Below the pieces are notes generated by a model, which was not told the DNA's origin, made no database searches, and worked only from the letters and a program-made list of their open reading frames with translations. 64,000 bases of DNA, taken from assembly GCF_947242115.1 (NCBI RefSeq), contig NC_074723.1, positions 29,822,043 through 29,886,042 on the forward strand, given 5' to 3'. Each line of letters starts with the position of its first letter. Position 1 is the stretch's first letter. This DNA comes from Biomphalaria glabrata (Eukaryota; Mollusca; Gastropoda; Planorbidae). A program made the position numbers and the translations under genes. Positions 32,131-44,592 of this stretch are shown here, piece by piece.

Positions 32131-33486
32131 TATTAATTTTTAAAATAATTTATGCACGCTTCAATGCTATAATTTTACTTTGTGACCTTTCTCTGCATCT
32201 CGTGGATCTATTTATAGCTTGAACACGACTTCAAGGACATTAGAACTAATTTGAACTACTGAGAGTTTCGATGCTATTCTGAACAATAACATTGACCTAT
32301 TAACGTTTTTTATGTTAATCTTTTCACAATATTCTCAATTAAATGTTCGTGATAAATGTCTTTGTCTTTTATTTTCAACTTCAGAATTACTTTTTTTATA
32401 GTTACAAAATTGCCTTCATAGGAGGTTTATTTATTGTTAAGAACACAAAATATTAAATGCTAATATATAAAAATTTTGGGAATCTTTAATCAATATTGCA
32501 GTCAAACTCCCCCACCCCTTTTAAAAAAATCCTTTTTCCAAATACCATTTTTCGAAATGTATAATATTTAATAAAATGTGCACATGAAATAAGGGGGAAA
32601 AAAAGAAAATTATAATATTTTAATTTATAGAGCGCTGTTTTCAACAAATGTTGTCTCAAGGCCATGGGCGCCCGCATGGGGGTGCAAGGTGGTGCACTTG
32701 CACCCCCCCCCCTGGATTATGAGAAGCCCAATTTTACCCTTTTTTTGTTTTTGCACTTTCATATCTATCAAAGTCTAAATACCAACAGAACGAGTAGTGC
32801 TTCCACTGGTGACTGAAGTACAGATGTAAAGGTAAGTTAATGTAGTAGTAGACTAGCCCAGGCGTATCAGAAATTGATGGCCGACCATTTACGTGCACGC
32901 CTCTGAGTAGCCACATTTGAGCCAATTTTTTTTAACACCTTCAAAGAATCAAATGAATTAACTTCTAAGTAGGAACTTAACAAGTAGTGTTTTTACTGAA
33001 GTACAGTTGTAAAGATATGTTATAATTGTAAGAAACTAGAATAGTCAAATCTGTAGTTCATGTTCGATTATGTACGATTTTTTTTTATAGGTTTGCAATT
33101 CTTTGCACTATAAGGGTGTCATGTATTCTATAGCACAGTAGTCGTGACCATTTGTTTTCATTTGCTCATAATTATAGCTATTATTAGATTTAGTTAAGGC
33201 CTAGAATATATATTTTTTATGCCTTGGAGAAATCTTTGCCAGTTATCTTTCGATGTGATAAATATGAAAGTATCTTTAAACAAAAGTAAAGAGTGTAACT
33301 GTATTAACGTCTTGAGGAGTTGCTGTCGGTGAAGAGAAACAAGAAATATTCACTTGCCATCGTCCGAGTCAAAACGTTGATTTGAATCAACGGAGCACTG
33401 TCAGCAGCAAGATACAAAACAATAATAATAATACGAGCAGCAGCAGAATGAATTAACTGCAATTGCTAGGTATTTTGGCGATGAAA
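32131..33486. other. intergenic between the lysozyme genes
   Basis: No gene is recognised. A GC-rich 'ccatgggcgcccgcatgggg' next to a C run at 32660-32715 looks like one end of a hAT MITE, but no matching end or target duplication was found. Confidence 0.4.
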
Positions 33487-34031
33487 CAGCGGTTCTCAAC
33501 CTTTTTAGTTCCGCGACCCCTTTTTATAATTTCTCACTATGTGGTGACCCCCCAACAGTACAGTTATCTGTGTTTTCGCTAATGTTTCAGAGATCCATTT
33601 TCATTTATTGTTAATGGGTTGTTCTATTATAAAAATATAATCTACAATAACATTGTGGCATATTACTAACTATATTACAATTGGATGTGCTTTTTAATAA
33701 CAACATAGAAACAATACCTATGATTCTGCAATGGCGCCAAATTGCATTTGCCGCGCCGTTTGATGGACAGTCAATGAAACTGTTAAAAAAATTAATGCTG
33801 TGACGATTAAAATGCTTGAAATGATTCTGATTCAGTTGTTTTTTTTTTGTATCATATATCCTCGAATGACGATGCTAGTAAACAAAATAGTAACTACCAA
33901 GGAAACATTTTTTTACAGTGTCAATTTTCTTTTTAGACAAAAAAATATTTTTCCAATGGGTTTTAGGCGACAACTGGAAAATCGTCTTTCGACCTCCAAA
34001 TGGGCCGCGACCCACAGGTTGAGAACCCCTG
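33487..34031. mobile_element. hAT-type MITE
   Basis: Left end CAGCGGTTCTCAACCT and right end AGGTTGAGAACCCCTG are inverted copies. Both are followed inward by 'ccgcgacc' motifs, a classic hAT terminal pattern. About 545 bp, non-coding. The 8-bp flanks do not match well, so the insertion is old. Confidence 0.72.
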
Positions 34032-35335
34032 CACTAAGCAGACGTCCCTGAGCGTTCAGTTAGTTGATTGCAACTGTATTCGACTTCATTGTTTTAGTTT
34101 CTTTGGCTCAGAGAGACGTGCTGCTTGTGTCTAACGTCATTGTCAGCGAATACATTATGTACAGTCCAGACATGGACAGACTACTCAGCCAAGGCTGCCC
34201 GCGATGGCTAGCTTTCTTCTTTCGTAACAGTCCCTGGCGATGGCGTTGGTGCTAAATTTACCTCTTTTCTTTGAGACACAATTGACTGAGAAATACGAAT
34301 CCTTCCGCGCTTAACTTCGAAATCTTTGTTTGGCGGCTCTTAAAATAACGACCGCAAGTGAAACCAAACAAACTGCACACATTAAATGTCTCCTCCTCTT
34401 GTGTTTCTGATTTGTCTTTTCATTGTCGTCAATTATTCCTCTGTTCTTAAACCAGTTTCCCTGATGTTGCAGTCTATCCAACTTAACACAGTGGCAACTC
34501 AACAGCACATCAGGAGTCACATCAGTGACATAATCAAAACGCAACCTGACCATTCTGAGGAACTCGTAAGTGAGTGCTTCTTGAGGAAGTCGAAAGTGCT
34601 TTCAGAAAGACTTCATACAGGGTATTGAGCTGGTTCTGCCGTCGACAGACACATCGAGCAAAAACCACCTGTTTGGATATTGGGAGTTATTACAGAACAC
34701 GGTTTTACACGGTTTCTTCATAACGTATCACTTTACGGGCCATAATAATGTTGAGTTCAACTTGTTTTGGTCTTTATTCTTAAACGATGCAAGAGCTGCA
34801 ATGCAAAGAACAATATCAGAGCTGCACGATAAGCGTTAATTGTCAACTTGTCCATCGCGTCCAAAAGCTATTCATTGGTATGACATTTTCGGCAGCCACA
34901 GTCAAGGTTTGCAGTTTTGTTTGATCAACCGTAGCGAAGCACGGGCCTAACGAATACGTTTTAACAATGTTTACAGTAAATTGAGCGCAGGACTCTCCGA
35001 TGAACACAAGGATTGATTAGTTCGCTGAGATACAAGGGCGTTTCTTTATTATAGATACACTGATGACAAAGTGGGGCCACCTTGATGACATTAAATTTAA
35101 AAGTACTTTCTTTTTCCACAAAAAAAAGCAAGCTGCTTTTAGATTTAGTAATGTTGTTTTGTGCATCTAAATGGAAGCACGAAGAGGGTCGGTGCACCCT
35201 CAAAAATCCTGCACAGGGCCTAAACTTGCCAAAATCCGTCACTGAACTTGTAAAGAAAAAAACACTATTTCACTAAACATTAAACAAGCTAAATATTAAA
35301 AAATAATTTTATTTAAAAAAAAAAGGGGAGGGGGG
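34032..35335. other. intergenic, no gene recognised
   Basis: Several short open frames exist on both strands, but none shows a known motif or plausible exon structure. Confidence 0.4.
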
Positions 35336-35590
35336 GGGCGGTGGCCGAGTGGTTAAGACAAGGATTTTGAATTTGGGGATTTTTAGGGCACACCTGAGTC
35401 CATCCAATTGGGGGCGAGGTGGTCGAATGGTTAAGCGCTTGTTCTCCGAACCTGAGGTCCTGGGTTTGAATCTCGGTGAAGACAAGGATTTTAAATTTCG
35501 GCATTTTTAGGGCGCCACTGAGTCTACCCAACTCTAATGGATACCTGACCTCAGTTGGGGAAAAGAAAGGCGGTTGGTCATTGTTTTTGT
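35336..35590 (+). mobile_element. SINE S1, copy with duplicated head
   Basis: A short head piece (35336-35410: 'ggtggccgagtggttaagac') is followed by a second, fuller copy with 'cgaggtggtcgaatggttaa', B box 'gggtttgaatc' and 'ggatacctgacctcagttgg'. Either two SINEs in tandem or an internal duplication. Confidence 0.78.
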
Positions 35591-35639
35591 ATTTTTACTT
35601 TTAAGCCTTCTATTCTAAAGGCTTTCTAAATTGAGTGAT

Positions 35640-35990
35640 TTTACTCAAGGTGTTACTCTAGTCAAATGTGAATATTCGTTAGTTATGAATCTCACTGCTC
35701 TGTTTTGTGTCTGTTCTAGTTTCTTAATGTTTTCTTGAGTTGAGGGGTTCCAAACAGAGGACGCATATTCTATTATTGTCGTAACCAAAGTTAAACAACA
35801 TTTTAGTTTTATGTTCTTATTTGATTTATAGAATTGTTTAAATAAACAATAATACTTTGTTTGGACGCATATTCTATTATTGTCGTAACCAAAGTTAAAC
35901 AACATTTTAGTTTTATGTTCTTATTTGATTTATAGAATTGTTTAAATAAACCATAATACTTTGTTTGAACTTTTAAAAAGTTTCATCAAT
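35640..35990 (-). pseudogene. LINE reverse-transcriptase C-terminal scrap (Jockey/CR1-like)
   Basis: The minus-strand frame contains EYASSVWNPSTQENIKKLEQ followed by TQNRAVRFITNEYSHLTRVT, the segment after the RT catalytic core in Jockey/CR1-type LINEs. A ~104-bp stretch ('gacgcatattctattattgt' onward) is directly duplicated at about 35760-35966. A dead fragment; small related scraps lie at 7405 and 13866. Confidence 0.65.
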
Positions 35991-36818
35991 GTGGGGATTA
36001 GTGATGGGTCAGTCTGTCGATCAGTCAAGAACCTCATCTTGATATATAAAGATTAAACTATAAATCCACAAAGAATGTCTCGTGCTTTGTCTTTTATTTC
36101 AACAAACATCGTGCATGTGTGTAATTTAAAAAAAAAGTGTGCGAGACAATATAAATAGATAACCTTGACCTCATAAACATCGAACGATTTTGACTAATGT
36201 CCAAAATATAGGCAGTTGAATATGTATTCTATTCGGGAAGGTTGAATAGAGGTCATGTTATACTTAGAACTTAAGGAAAGAAAGTAGTAAGCACTTTTGT
36301 CTAATCTTTGACTTAGTATTTAACGAGTGTGTATGTGAAATAAAATAAATAAAAGTTGAACTAAAAGAAGATGCAAAATTTGGAAACTCTAATTCAGTAA
36401 AAGAAATAATTCTAATTAAAGATTCAAATGTTGACCTACTTTAGTACATTCACTATAAAATTAGAAATCTCCTTGATGTCAGCAATAATTCATTTTACCC
36501 ACAGGGATTCTCAAATAGCCAAAACCGAAAATCTGTTTTATCTGAATTTTTCTTATAAATTCATATTTAAGTATTACTCAAGTGGAGATTTCTATAACAG
36601 CAATGTTCCGAATTTAAGTGATGTCATTTCATCTTCAAATTTAGAACTTTCATACTATTTTCTCGAGAGATTTCGTAATAAGATCTATTCATAACGTTTT
36701 TTTAAAGAAGATATATCAATATATCTTCGCTAATACGATTGTAGAGTCTCGGCGTCTGTTATAACGGTCTCCCGAGTGGCGTCATCGTTCAGCAGACGAC
36801 CGTTACGTGACAAAATGG
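35991..36818. other. intergenic, no gene recognised
   Basis: AT-rich, with no repeat match seen elsewhere in the window. Confidence 0.35.
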
Positions 36819-37515
36819 GCCACCTACAAGATATTGTGCTGAACAAGAGAATGGTCTTAGGACGAAAAAGTCAATATTCCTCTATTGCTCCGAATGAATC
36901 GGTCTGTCGCCTACAAGATATTGTGCTGAACACAAGAATGATCTTAGGACGAAAAAGTCAATATTCCTCTATTGCTCCGAATGAATCGGTCAGTCGCCTA
37001 CAAGATATTGTGCTAACACAAGAATGATCTTAGGACAAAAAAGTCAATATTCCTCTATTGCTCCGAATGAATCGGTCTGTCGCCTACAAGATATTGTGCT
37101 AACACAAGAATGATCTTAGGACGAAAAAGTCAATATTCCTTTATTGCTCCGAATGAATCGGTCAGTCGCCTACAAGATATTGTGCTGAACACAAGAATGA
37201 TCTTAGGACGAAAAAGTCAATATTCCTCTATTGCTCCAAATGAATCGGTCTGTCGCCTACAAGATATTGTGCTGAACACAAGAATGATCTTAGGATGAAA
37301 AAGTCAATATTCCTCTATTGCTCCGAATGAATCGGTCTGTCGCCTACAAGATATTGTGCTGAACCAAGAATGATCTTAGGACGAAAAAGTCAATATTCCT
37401 TTATTGCTCCGAATGAATCGGTCAGTAACCTACAAGATTTTGTGCTGAACACAAGAATGATCTTAGGACAAAAAAGTCAATATTCCTTTATTGCTCCGAA
37501 TGAATCGGTCTGTCG
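36819..37515. repeat. 87-bp tandem repeat, about eight copies
   Basis: The unit begins cgcctacaagatattgtgct and includes 'gaatgatcttaggacgaaaa' and 'attgctccgaatgaatcggt'. The unit is 29 codons long, so an open frame repeats. Some copies have small losses that change frame, so coding is not supported. About 500 bases upstream of lysozyme gene 2. Confidence 0.9.
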
Positions 37516-37946
37516 TAGCACCTCTTAAACCCTCTTCTTACTAGAAAGAGTTCATTGTAGACGCCAGGAGAATGCATTTCTAAAGCTAAAAATACAGGAA
37601 AATACCCGGAGTGGGAACTCTATTGACCTCCCAACTGGTTTAAGGGGGCGCGAAATGGGACGAATGTATTTTTTTTTTGGGGGTAGTGGTCTTGTCACTA
37701 GTATAAGATTGTTCCATACCATATGTTTAAGAAGTAAAAGATATTTAAGCATTAAAGATATTTACTCGTCTAGCACTTAATAACATCCACTTATGGCTCA
37801 CTACAAGGAGAATCGAATGGCGTGATTGACTTAAGCTAAAAAAAACTTTAACTCTATCCGTACGCATTTTTTTTGTTGGTGAAACTTCAACAATTTGTTC
37901 AGTTCCCACGGAGATAAGACCAAAAAAAACACAAGACATTCCGGTC

Positions 37947-37953
37947 TATAAAA
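37947..37953 (+). promoter_or_regulatory. TATA box of lysozyme gene 2
   Basis: TATAAAA lies 66 bases before the ATG, giving an expected short 5' UTR of about 35-40 bases. No other TATA-like site lies in that interval. Confidence 0.65.
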
Positions 37954-38018
37954 TGGTGAGATTTTTTGGTCCAAATGTATTTGTTTGTGAAACTTTGAAG
38001 ACAGACTAAGAAGAAACA

Positions 38019-41000
38019 ATGTTTGTTATCGTACTTTGTGCTCTAGTGGCCTATGCCAATGCAGGTACTAGATTTGGTTACGTTCGTCAATATTGTTTGT
38101 GTTTTAGTAGAATATTGTGAACTATAATATTAAATAAATTTATCGCTTAAATTAATTTTCTAATTCTTATATTATCTTATAAAATACAGACGTTACTTCA
38201 AAACAGATGCTTTCGTCCAACACGTCATGCATGTTAACCAATGACTTAAATTCTGCCAGGTCATTGGTTTACCTGGCTGGCTCAGGCAACCCATTCCATG
38301 CTCAAATAGTACTAGGGAAGAAAAAGCATTCTGCCAGGTCATTGGTTTACCTGGCTGGCTCAGGCAACCCATTCCATGCTCAAATAGTACTAGGGAAGAA
38401 AATGCATTTGACAAAACTTGCCCAATGTTTCGTTGGTCAGGTGAAGAAGATTGCTAATAGTGTCATTCTGAAATCATTAATAAAAGCCGGACTTTGCAAT
38501 GTTAACTCTTTCTCTCCGTTATTATTTGCCCACGTTTCGAATGAATTCTTCATTTTGCTCATTACTATTTCTCTCCCTTGTTATGATTAAGCTTCAATAG
38601 CTTTGTTGTTTGTTATCAGAAAATGTATTTGGTATAGAATTAAAGGGAAATGCATACTCTTATTATATAACAAAAATTAAAGTTTTTAAAAATAAGCATT
38701 AATTTAATTTAATGAGGTCAAAGCAACGATGGTATCGTCGATTAGGATAGAAAGAGTTAAATAGCAAGGAGGCCCTATTATAACCAACGTCTCTACAGCT
38801 CGGGGATCTGTTGAAGCTCTCAATTCTTCCACAGTGGCGTGCAAGCAAATTCCTTGCAATATTATTATTCTTTCGGATCTCCAGAATCCATTATTAAGGC
38901 AGAATAACAGCGGCGATGATCATAGGTTGACACAAAAATCGAACCCCCTTCGACGTCCTGTTTGATCTCCCACTAATACATCCTTAGGTGAAAAAAAAAC
39001 GTATTTTATCAAAAGGTAATGAATGAATATAAAAAAAAGTACTGAGTGTCAGATATTGGAGCTTAAAGCTTGAGCATTACGAAATTGATAACAAAATAGT
39101 ATGACTATCAATCATTTAAACATTTAAGCCAATAACATTAAGAAGTATACTTAAGAAATATACACTAAGTATTATTCCCTAACTCCAATAAAAATAATTC
39201 TGAAATATTGAAAGGTTAAAAAGGTTAAAGATCAAAATTTTTATCTTTCAGCCAACAGACTTTGTTATGGTGACATTATGAAACTGACACCACACGGCAA
39301 GGCTAGCGGAGGTAAGTCATCCTGAATGAATCAAACACAGCGCCTTGTTATTGTTTTCATTAACTGAAGTTGTGATTAGCAACAAAATAAAATAAATAAT
39401 TCATATTAGTCATATTAGCTGACTTGTATAAAATATATGGATGATATACTTTCCTAACATTTGCCTCCAAACCAGGTGTGACTGCATCCAACTCCATAGT
39501 CTCATCAGATCTGGCTGCACTGACCGCACACAAGAACTGTTACGATGCCTCTGCTGATAGAAATTGTAAGTATTGACGTCGATGACGAGCGCACCTTAGA
39601 CCTATAGCTTTAGGTGGGGGGGGGGGGAAGTGGTGGATGAACGTTGAAGCGCTTGGGTTCCGAACTGTTTGGTCTGGGGTTCGAATCTTGTCAAAGACTG
39701 GGATTTTAATAATAGATCTTTAGGGCGCCTCTAACATGATGAATATCTGTATCCATTATCCTCCGGACGTAAAAATTGATGGCTTTAACACCATCTGCCC
39801 ACTAGATTGCAAGGTCTGAACAGGGTACTTTTAGTTTTACTCCTTTATTTAACAGTGAGAGTGTGCTGGTCGAGTGGTAGAGCGCTTGTTCAAATATCGG
39901 TATAGATTGGGTTTCTTTAGACTTCTCTGATTTCAACCAACTATACTGGGCATCTGAAATTATTTTGCGGAAAAGTTGGTGCTGGCCACATAACACCCTC
40001 GTTAACCGTGGGCCACAGAAATAATGATCTTTACATCTTTCTGTCCTATTGATCGTAAGGCCTGAATGGGAAACTTACCCTTTTTTTTTACTTTACTTCA
40101 TTTGCAAGATCTGAGAGAAAAAATTACATTTATAAATGCACCCTGTTTTAACGCCTTCAGTAGACTTGTAGACATGTTTATATCTAATTTTCTGTTCACA
40201 TTTTGCTTACAGGTATTCAAGCTTCCGTGATCGCCGCTCTGGCCAGCAGAGAGTCCAACGGTGGATCTGCCCTTCGCAACGGTTATGGAGATGGTGGCAA
40301 AGCATGGGGAATCCTCCAGGTGAGCCATATGTATATAACCCACATGATTCGTTGCTAAGTCTCATAACCTTCCTATAGCCTAAGATTGTCATCTGGATTT
40401 GTTTTGTTTCAGTGCGATATTGTGCACTCTGGCCAGCCTTGCACTTCAGTTCCATGGAACAGCTGCGAGCACATTGAGATGATGGTCCACAACATCCTTC
40501 TTGCCAACATCCACACAGTAAGTCCCTCCCAAAATATTCTATTTTGTCTTTCCTTGACTGAATTATCTAAATTACATGCCGCCAGGTGTTAACAAAATTT
40601 AAAGGTTTATGTATAAAGTTGGGATCTACTGGGAATGGGGTTAGAGTTTTTGAATAAAAATTGCCCCCTTCCAACGTAAAAGTTATGGATTCACCCCTGA
40701 CAGAGTGTCTGTTTTAAATGACATAGCCTCTCTTTCAATGAGCCTCTTCCAGACCCCAGGCTGGAATGTCTTTGGAGTTTTCTCATGGAGTACTTAGGAT
40801 ACATTATATTTTGGTCTCTACTGATCATCAAGCTATTCCGTAAATATCTTTAAATCTCTATATTTTATTTGTAAAATAAAATTACATAGATAGCACATGT
40901 ACATGAGACTGGATAGGAAATCACTGCATTGCTAGACTGTGCATATACTATATTTGGAATTTCTTTACCATTTAGCTGAAATTGGTATTTGGCAATACTT

Positions 41001-44000
41001 TTGACCGCTGTGCAGTATATGCATAACAATCTCAAAAAACCCAAAATGGATGTAAATGGAGATGACCCACTACTACTTACTGTTCCAGACAGTATTAAAT
41101 ATGTTTTCTTATTCTCACAATATCTCTCAGTCACTGTCACAAGCTTTTACAAGGTTCTTTTTTTTTTAGACCTTTAATTGCATTACTAATAGGAACCAAT
41201 CAGTTGTATATCGAACATCATATTACGATATAACAATCAAAATGTAAAAGTTAATCAAATATTTTGTTCAAAAGATTATAAAAGGGTTAAGAACTGCACA
41301 ATTACTGCCATATGTCTCAATATTGCACAATTTATCTCCTTTATTTTGAATAAAACAAAATTATTTAAAAATTGCTAACTAGTAAACAAATAGGTCATTA
41401 TTTTTTTTATTGATTCATGCATCGTCTTCAACTATGAATAAGTGTGTAAGTTTCAACTTGATTCAAGAATGGGAGCAGTGGCGTAGCGACCATGGCCGCG
41501 AAGGGGTTCATCGTGCCCAGGCCCAAGACCAACATGGGCTGAAACGGGCTCTTGTGTTGGCTGAAAGAATGTCAAACGTTTCAAACTCTTACATTATTTT
41601 ACTTAATCAATGTATATTTATTGTTCTCTTTCTTTTACTGCTATAGTTCTCAACAAGAGAACACTAACACAGCGATGTAAAACTTATTACTTTAGTAGGA
41701 AATGTATTAAATTGTCAATGTGGTGTTTCCTTATATTCTAACGAGTTTAAAGCGTATGTGCAGAACGGATTCCCCGTTGTTGTCGATCGAGCCGGAAATG
41801 ACCTCTGCCTCGTGCGAGATGTTGTGGGAGTGACCTTCTAAGGCGTCGACCGAGGCGACGTAAAAGTACAGTGGGTGGTCAGTCGAGTGAGAGTGCGCTA
41901 TCACCATAGAAATAATAATAATAATATTAATAAAAATAGTAATAATAATAATAATAACTTTGTAGTCAATGGGAAAGTTCTCTACTAGATTATGTTGTTG
42001 TTTTTTTATAGTGTTAAATTGTTATTGCTTTCCTCAATATTCCATTATATTGTCCCTAGTTGAGATACATGAATTAATATTATGAGAAAACACTATTTTT
42101 TCGCTTTTGATTATCCTGGAGGTCTATTACTTTTTCAACATCAATTGGGTGAATGTGCAGTTGTACATCTACCTCCGAACAAAAAATAAAAAATTGCAAC
42201 CTCACCCGCAAGCGACGTTGAATTTTACCATCAATCAAAGTATTTTAGAAATTTGTCTTTCGAACCTGGTCTCCAGGCTACCGCTGACCCTAGTTAGTAG
42301 GATGACCAACAATCTTAACAAAGGCGTTTCAAAAACTTTTGTCTTCTATAAAGTTGGTGTCAAACATTTAGCCAGTACAGTTGCGTTGTCATTAAATAGA
42401 CATAGACATCAATAAATGACCAGGCCCGGGAAGAATTTCACAAACATAAAAGTTTCCGAGTTTTAGGGGAAGATTTTGCAGAAACAGGGAAAGATTCTCG
42501 AATTTCTCCCTTTATATAGGGGCTGCTGCTGGTCATCTTACTCACAGGAAGTATTACTCCACGGCGACACAATCAAACTGACCTCCAAGGAGGGAGTGGT
42601 TAGATAAGGAATAATAAAACAGTGTGTGTGTGAATGTTGTTCATCTTCAGCCCAGGTCTAATAGTCTGGACATTAGCACGGGGGACAAACAGGAAATCAC
42701 ATGTGTTACGTCGTTTAACACAGCAAGAAATGAAGAGAGAAATCATGTCGACTGTTAGGACAACTTCTTCCGGTTCATACAGACGTTCTGTTAGGACAAC
42801 TTCTTCCGGTTAATACAGACGTTCTGTTAGGACAACTTCTTCCGGTTCATACAGACGTTCTGTTAGGACAACTTCTTCCGGTTCATACAGACGTTCTGTT
42901 AGGACAACTTCTTCCGGTTCATACAGACGTTCTGTTAGGACAACTTCTTCCGGTTCATACAGACGTTCTGTTAGGACAACTTCTTCCGGTTCATACAGAC
43001 GTTCTGTTAGGACAACTTCTTCCGGTTCACACAGACGTTCTGTTAGGACAACTTCTTCCGGTTCATACAGACGTTCTGTTAGGACAACTTCTTCCGGTTC
43101 ATACAGACGTTCTGTGTTCTGTTAGGACAACTTCTTCCGGTTCATACAGACGTTCTGTGTTCTGTTAGGACAACTTCTTCCGGTTCATACAGACGTTCTG
43201 TTAGGACAACTTCTTCCGGTTCATACAGACGTTCTGTTAGGACAACTTCTTCCGGTTCATACAGACGTTCTGTTAGGACAACTTCTTCCGGTTCATACAG
43301 ACGTTCTGTTAGGACAACTTCTTCCGGTTCATACAGACGTTCTGTTAGGTCAACTTCTTCCGGTTCATACAGACGTTCTGTTAGGACAACTTCTTCCGGT
43401 TCATACAGACGTTCTGTTAGGACAACTTCTTCCGGTTCATACAGACGTTCTGTTTGGACAACTTCTTCCGGTTCATACAGACGTTCTGTGTTCTGTTAGG
43501 ACAACTTCTTCCGGTTCATACAGACGTTCTGTTAGGACAACTTCTTCCGGTTCATACAGACGTTCTGTTAGGACAACTTCTTCCGGTTCATACAGACGTT
43601 CTGTTAGGACAACTTCTTCCGGTTCATACAGACGTTCTGTTAGGACAACTTCTTCCGGTTCATACAGACGTTCTGTTAGGACAACTTCTTCCGGTTCATA
43701 CAGACGTTCTGTTAGGACAATTTCTTCCGGTTCATACAGACGTTCCGTTAGGACGACTTCTTCCGGTTCATAAACGAGCGACAAACAATTCACACTCAGA
43801 ATATCTGCAGACTCAGTATGTGGCTAGGAGTCCTAGCAAGCTGCAATTGTATTACACTATTCATCTTTTTTTTTCCGCAGATTCAAAGAATGCACCCAAC
43901 ATGGCCACCAGAGCATCAACTCCAAGGTAATAAATTTAGGTTTCTTTCGGTTTTCTTAGGTAGATATCCATCATTCCCGTGATAATGCTTTAATTAAACT

Positions 44001-44468
44001 TAATAAGGCCCTATGCAATTTGAGATATTGGACACTTTGTAATCAGCAAAGGGCAATTTCTGCTTTTGCTCTTTCTTCAGAATAATTCAACATATCCCTA
44101 GAACCATAATTTGGGGGTTATCAAGTAACTGGGTGCTCTTAGCTATAATTTGTACTGCCTATAATTAAATACAGCACTGGATGCAAGAGTCTTATGCTAG
44201 TGAGTCTGGGTGTCGCATCATAAAAACTTGGGTTAGATTCAAGGTTAAGATTTTATATTTGAAAAAACAAATGAAGCTTCTCGTGTAATTATTTAGATGT
44301 TCAGTTATTAACTTTTTAATTCGTTTTGAAAACATAAATCATTATACGTCATTCTGTATCAAAAGTGCCTGATCGTATATAAATAGATATGGTCTATTTT
44401 AGTCTCTTTTTTCTTTATCACATTCTTTCAGTTAAATCCTTTTCTCTCAATTTCTTTCTCTCTTTCAG

Positions 44469-44499
<31 letters not shown>

Positions 44500-44555
44500 C
44501 TCGCTCTCTTTCACTCTTTCTCACTCTCTCTCTCTCTCTCTCTTTTACTCTTTCT

Positions 44556-44592
<37 letters not shown>

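Noticed and set aside
32660-32903. A hAT MITE around the C run
   Set aside because: One end is plausible, but no matching inverted end or 8-bp duplication could be fixed.
34064-34628. Possible small exons between the lysozyme genes
   Set aside because: No family motif, no supporting splice pattern, and open frames on both strands.
36776-37298. Open frames in the 87-bp repeat
   Set aside because: The unit is 29 codons; copies with small losses break the frame, and no flanking exon was found.
41746-41912. A lysozyme-internal exon or retrocopy of CREP
   Set aside because: No splice sites frame it, no poly-A or target duplication is seen, and it lies on the opposite strand to the lysozyme gene.
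43454-43930. Open frames with a 12-residue repeat (VLLGQLLPVHTD and the reverse-strand EPEEVVLTERLY)
   Set aside because: Both strands are open because the 36-bp unit is a multiple of three; the array lies in a lysozyme intron.
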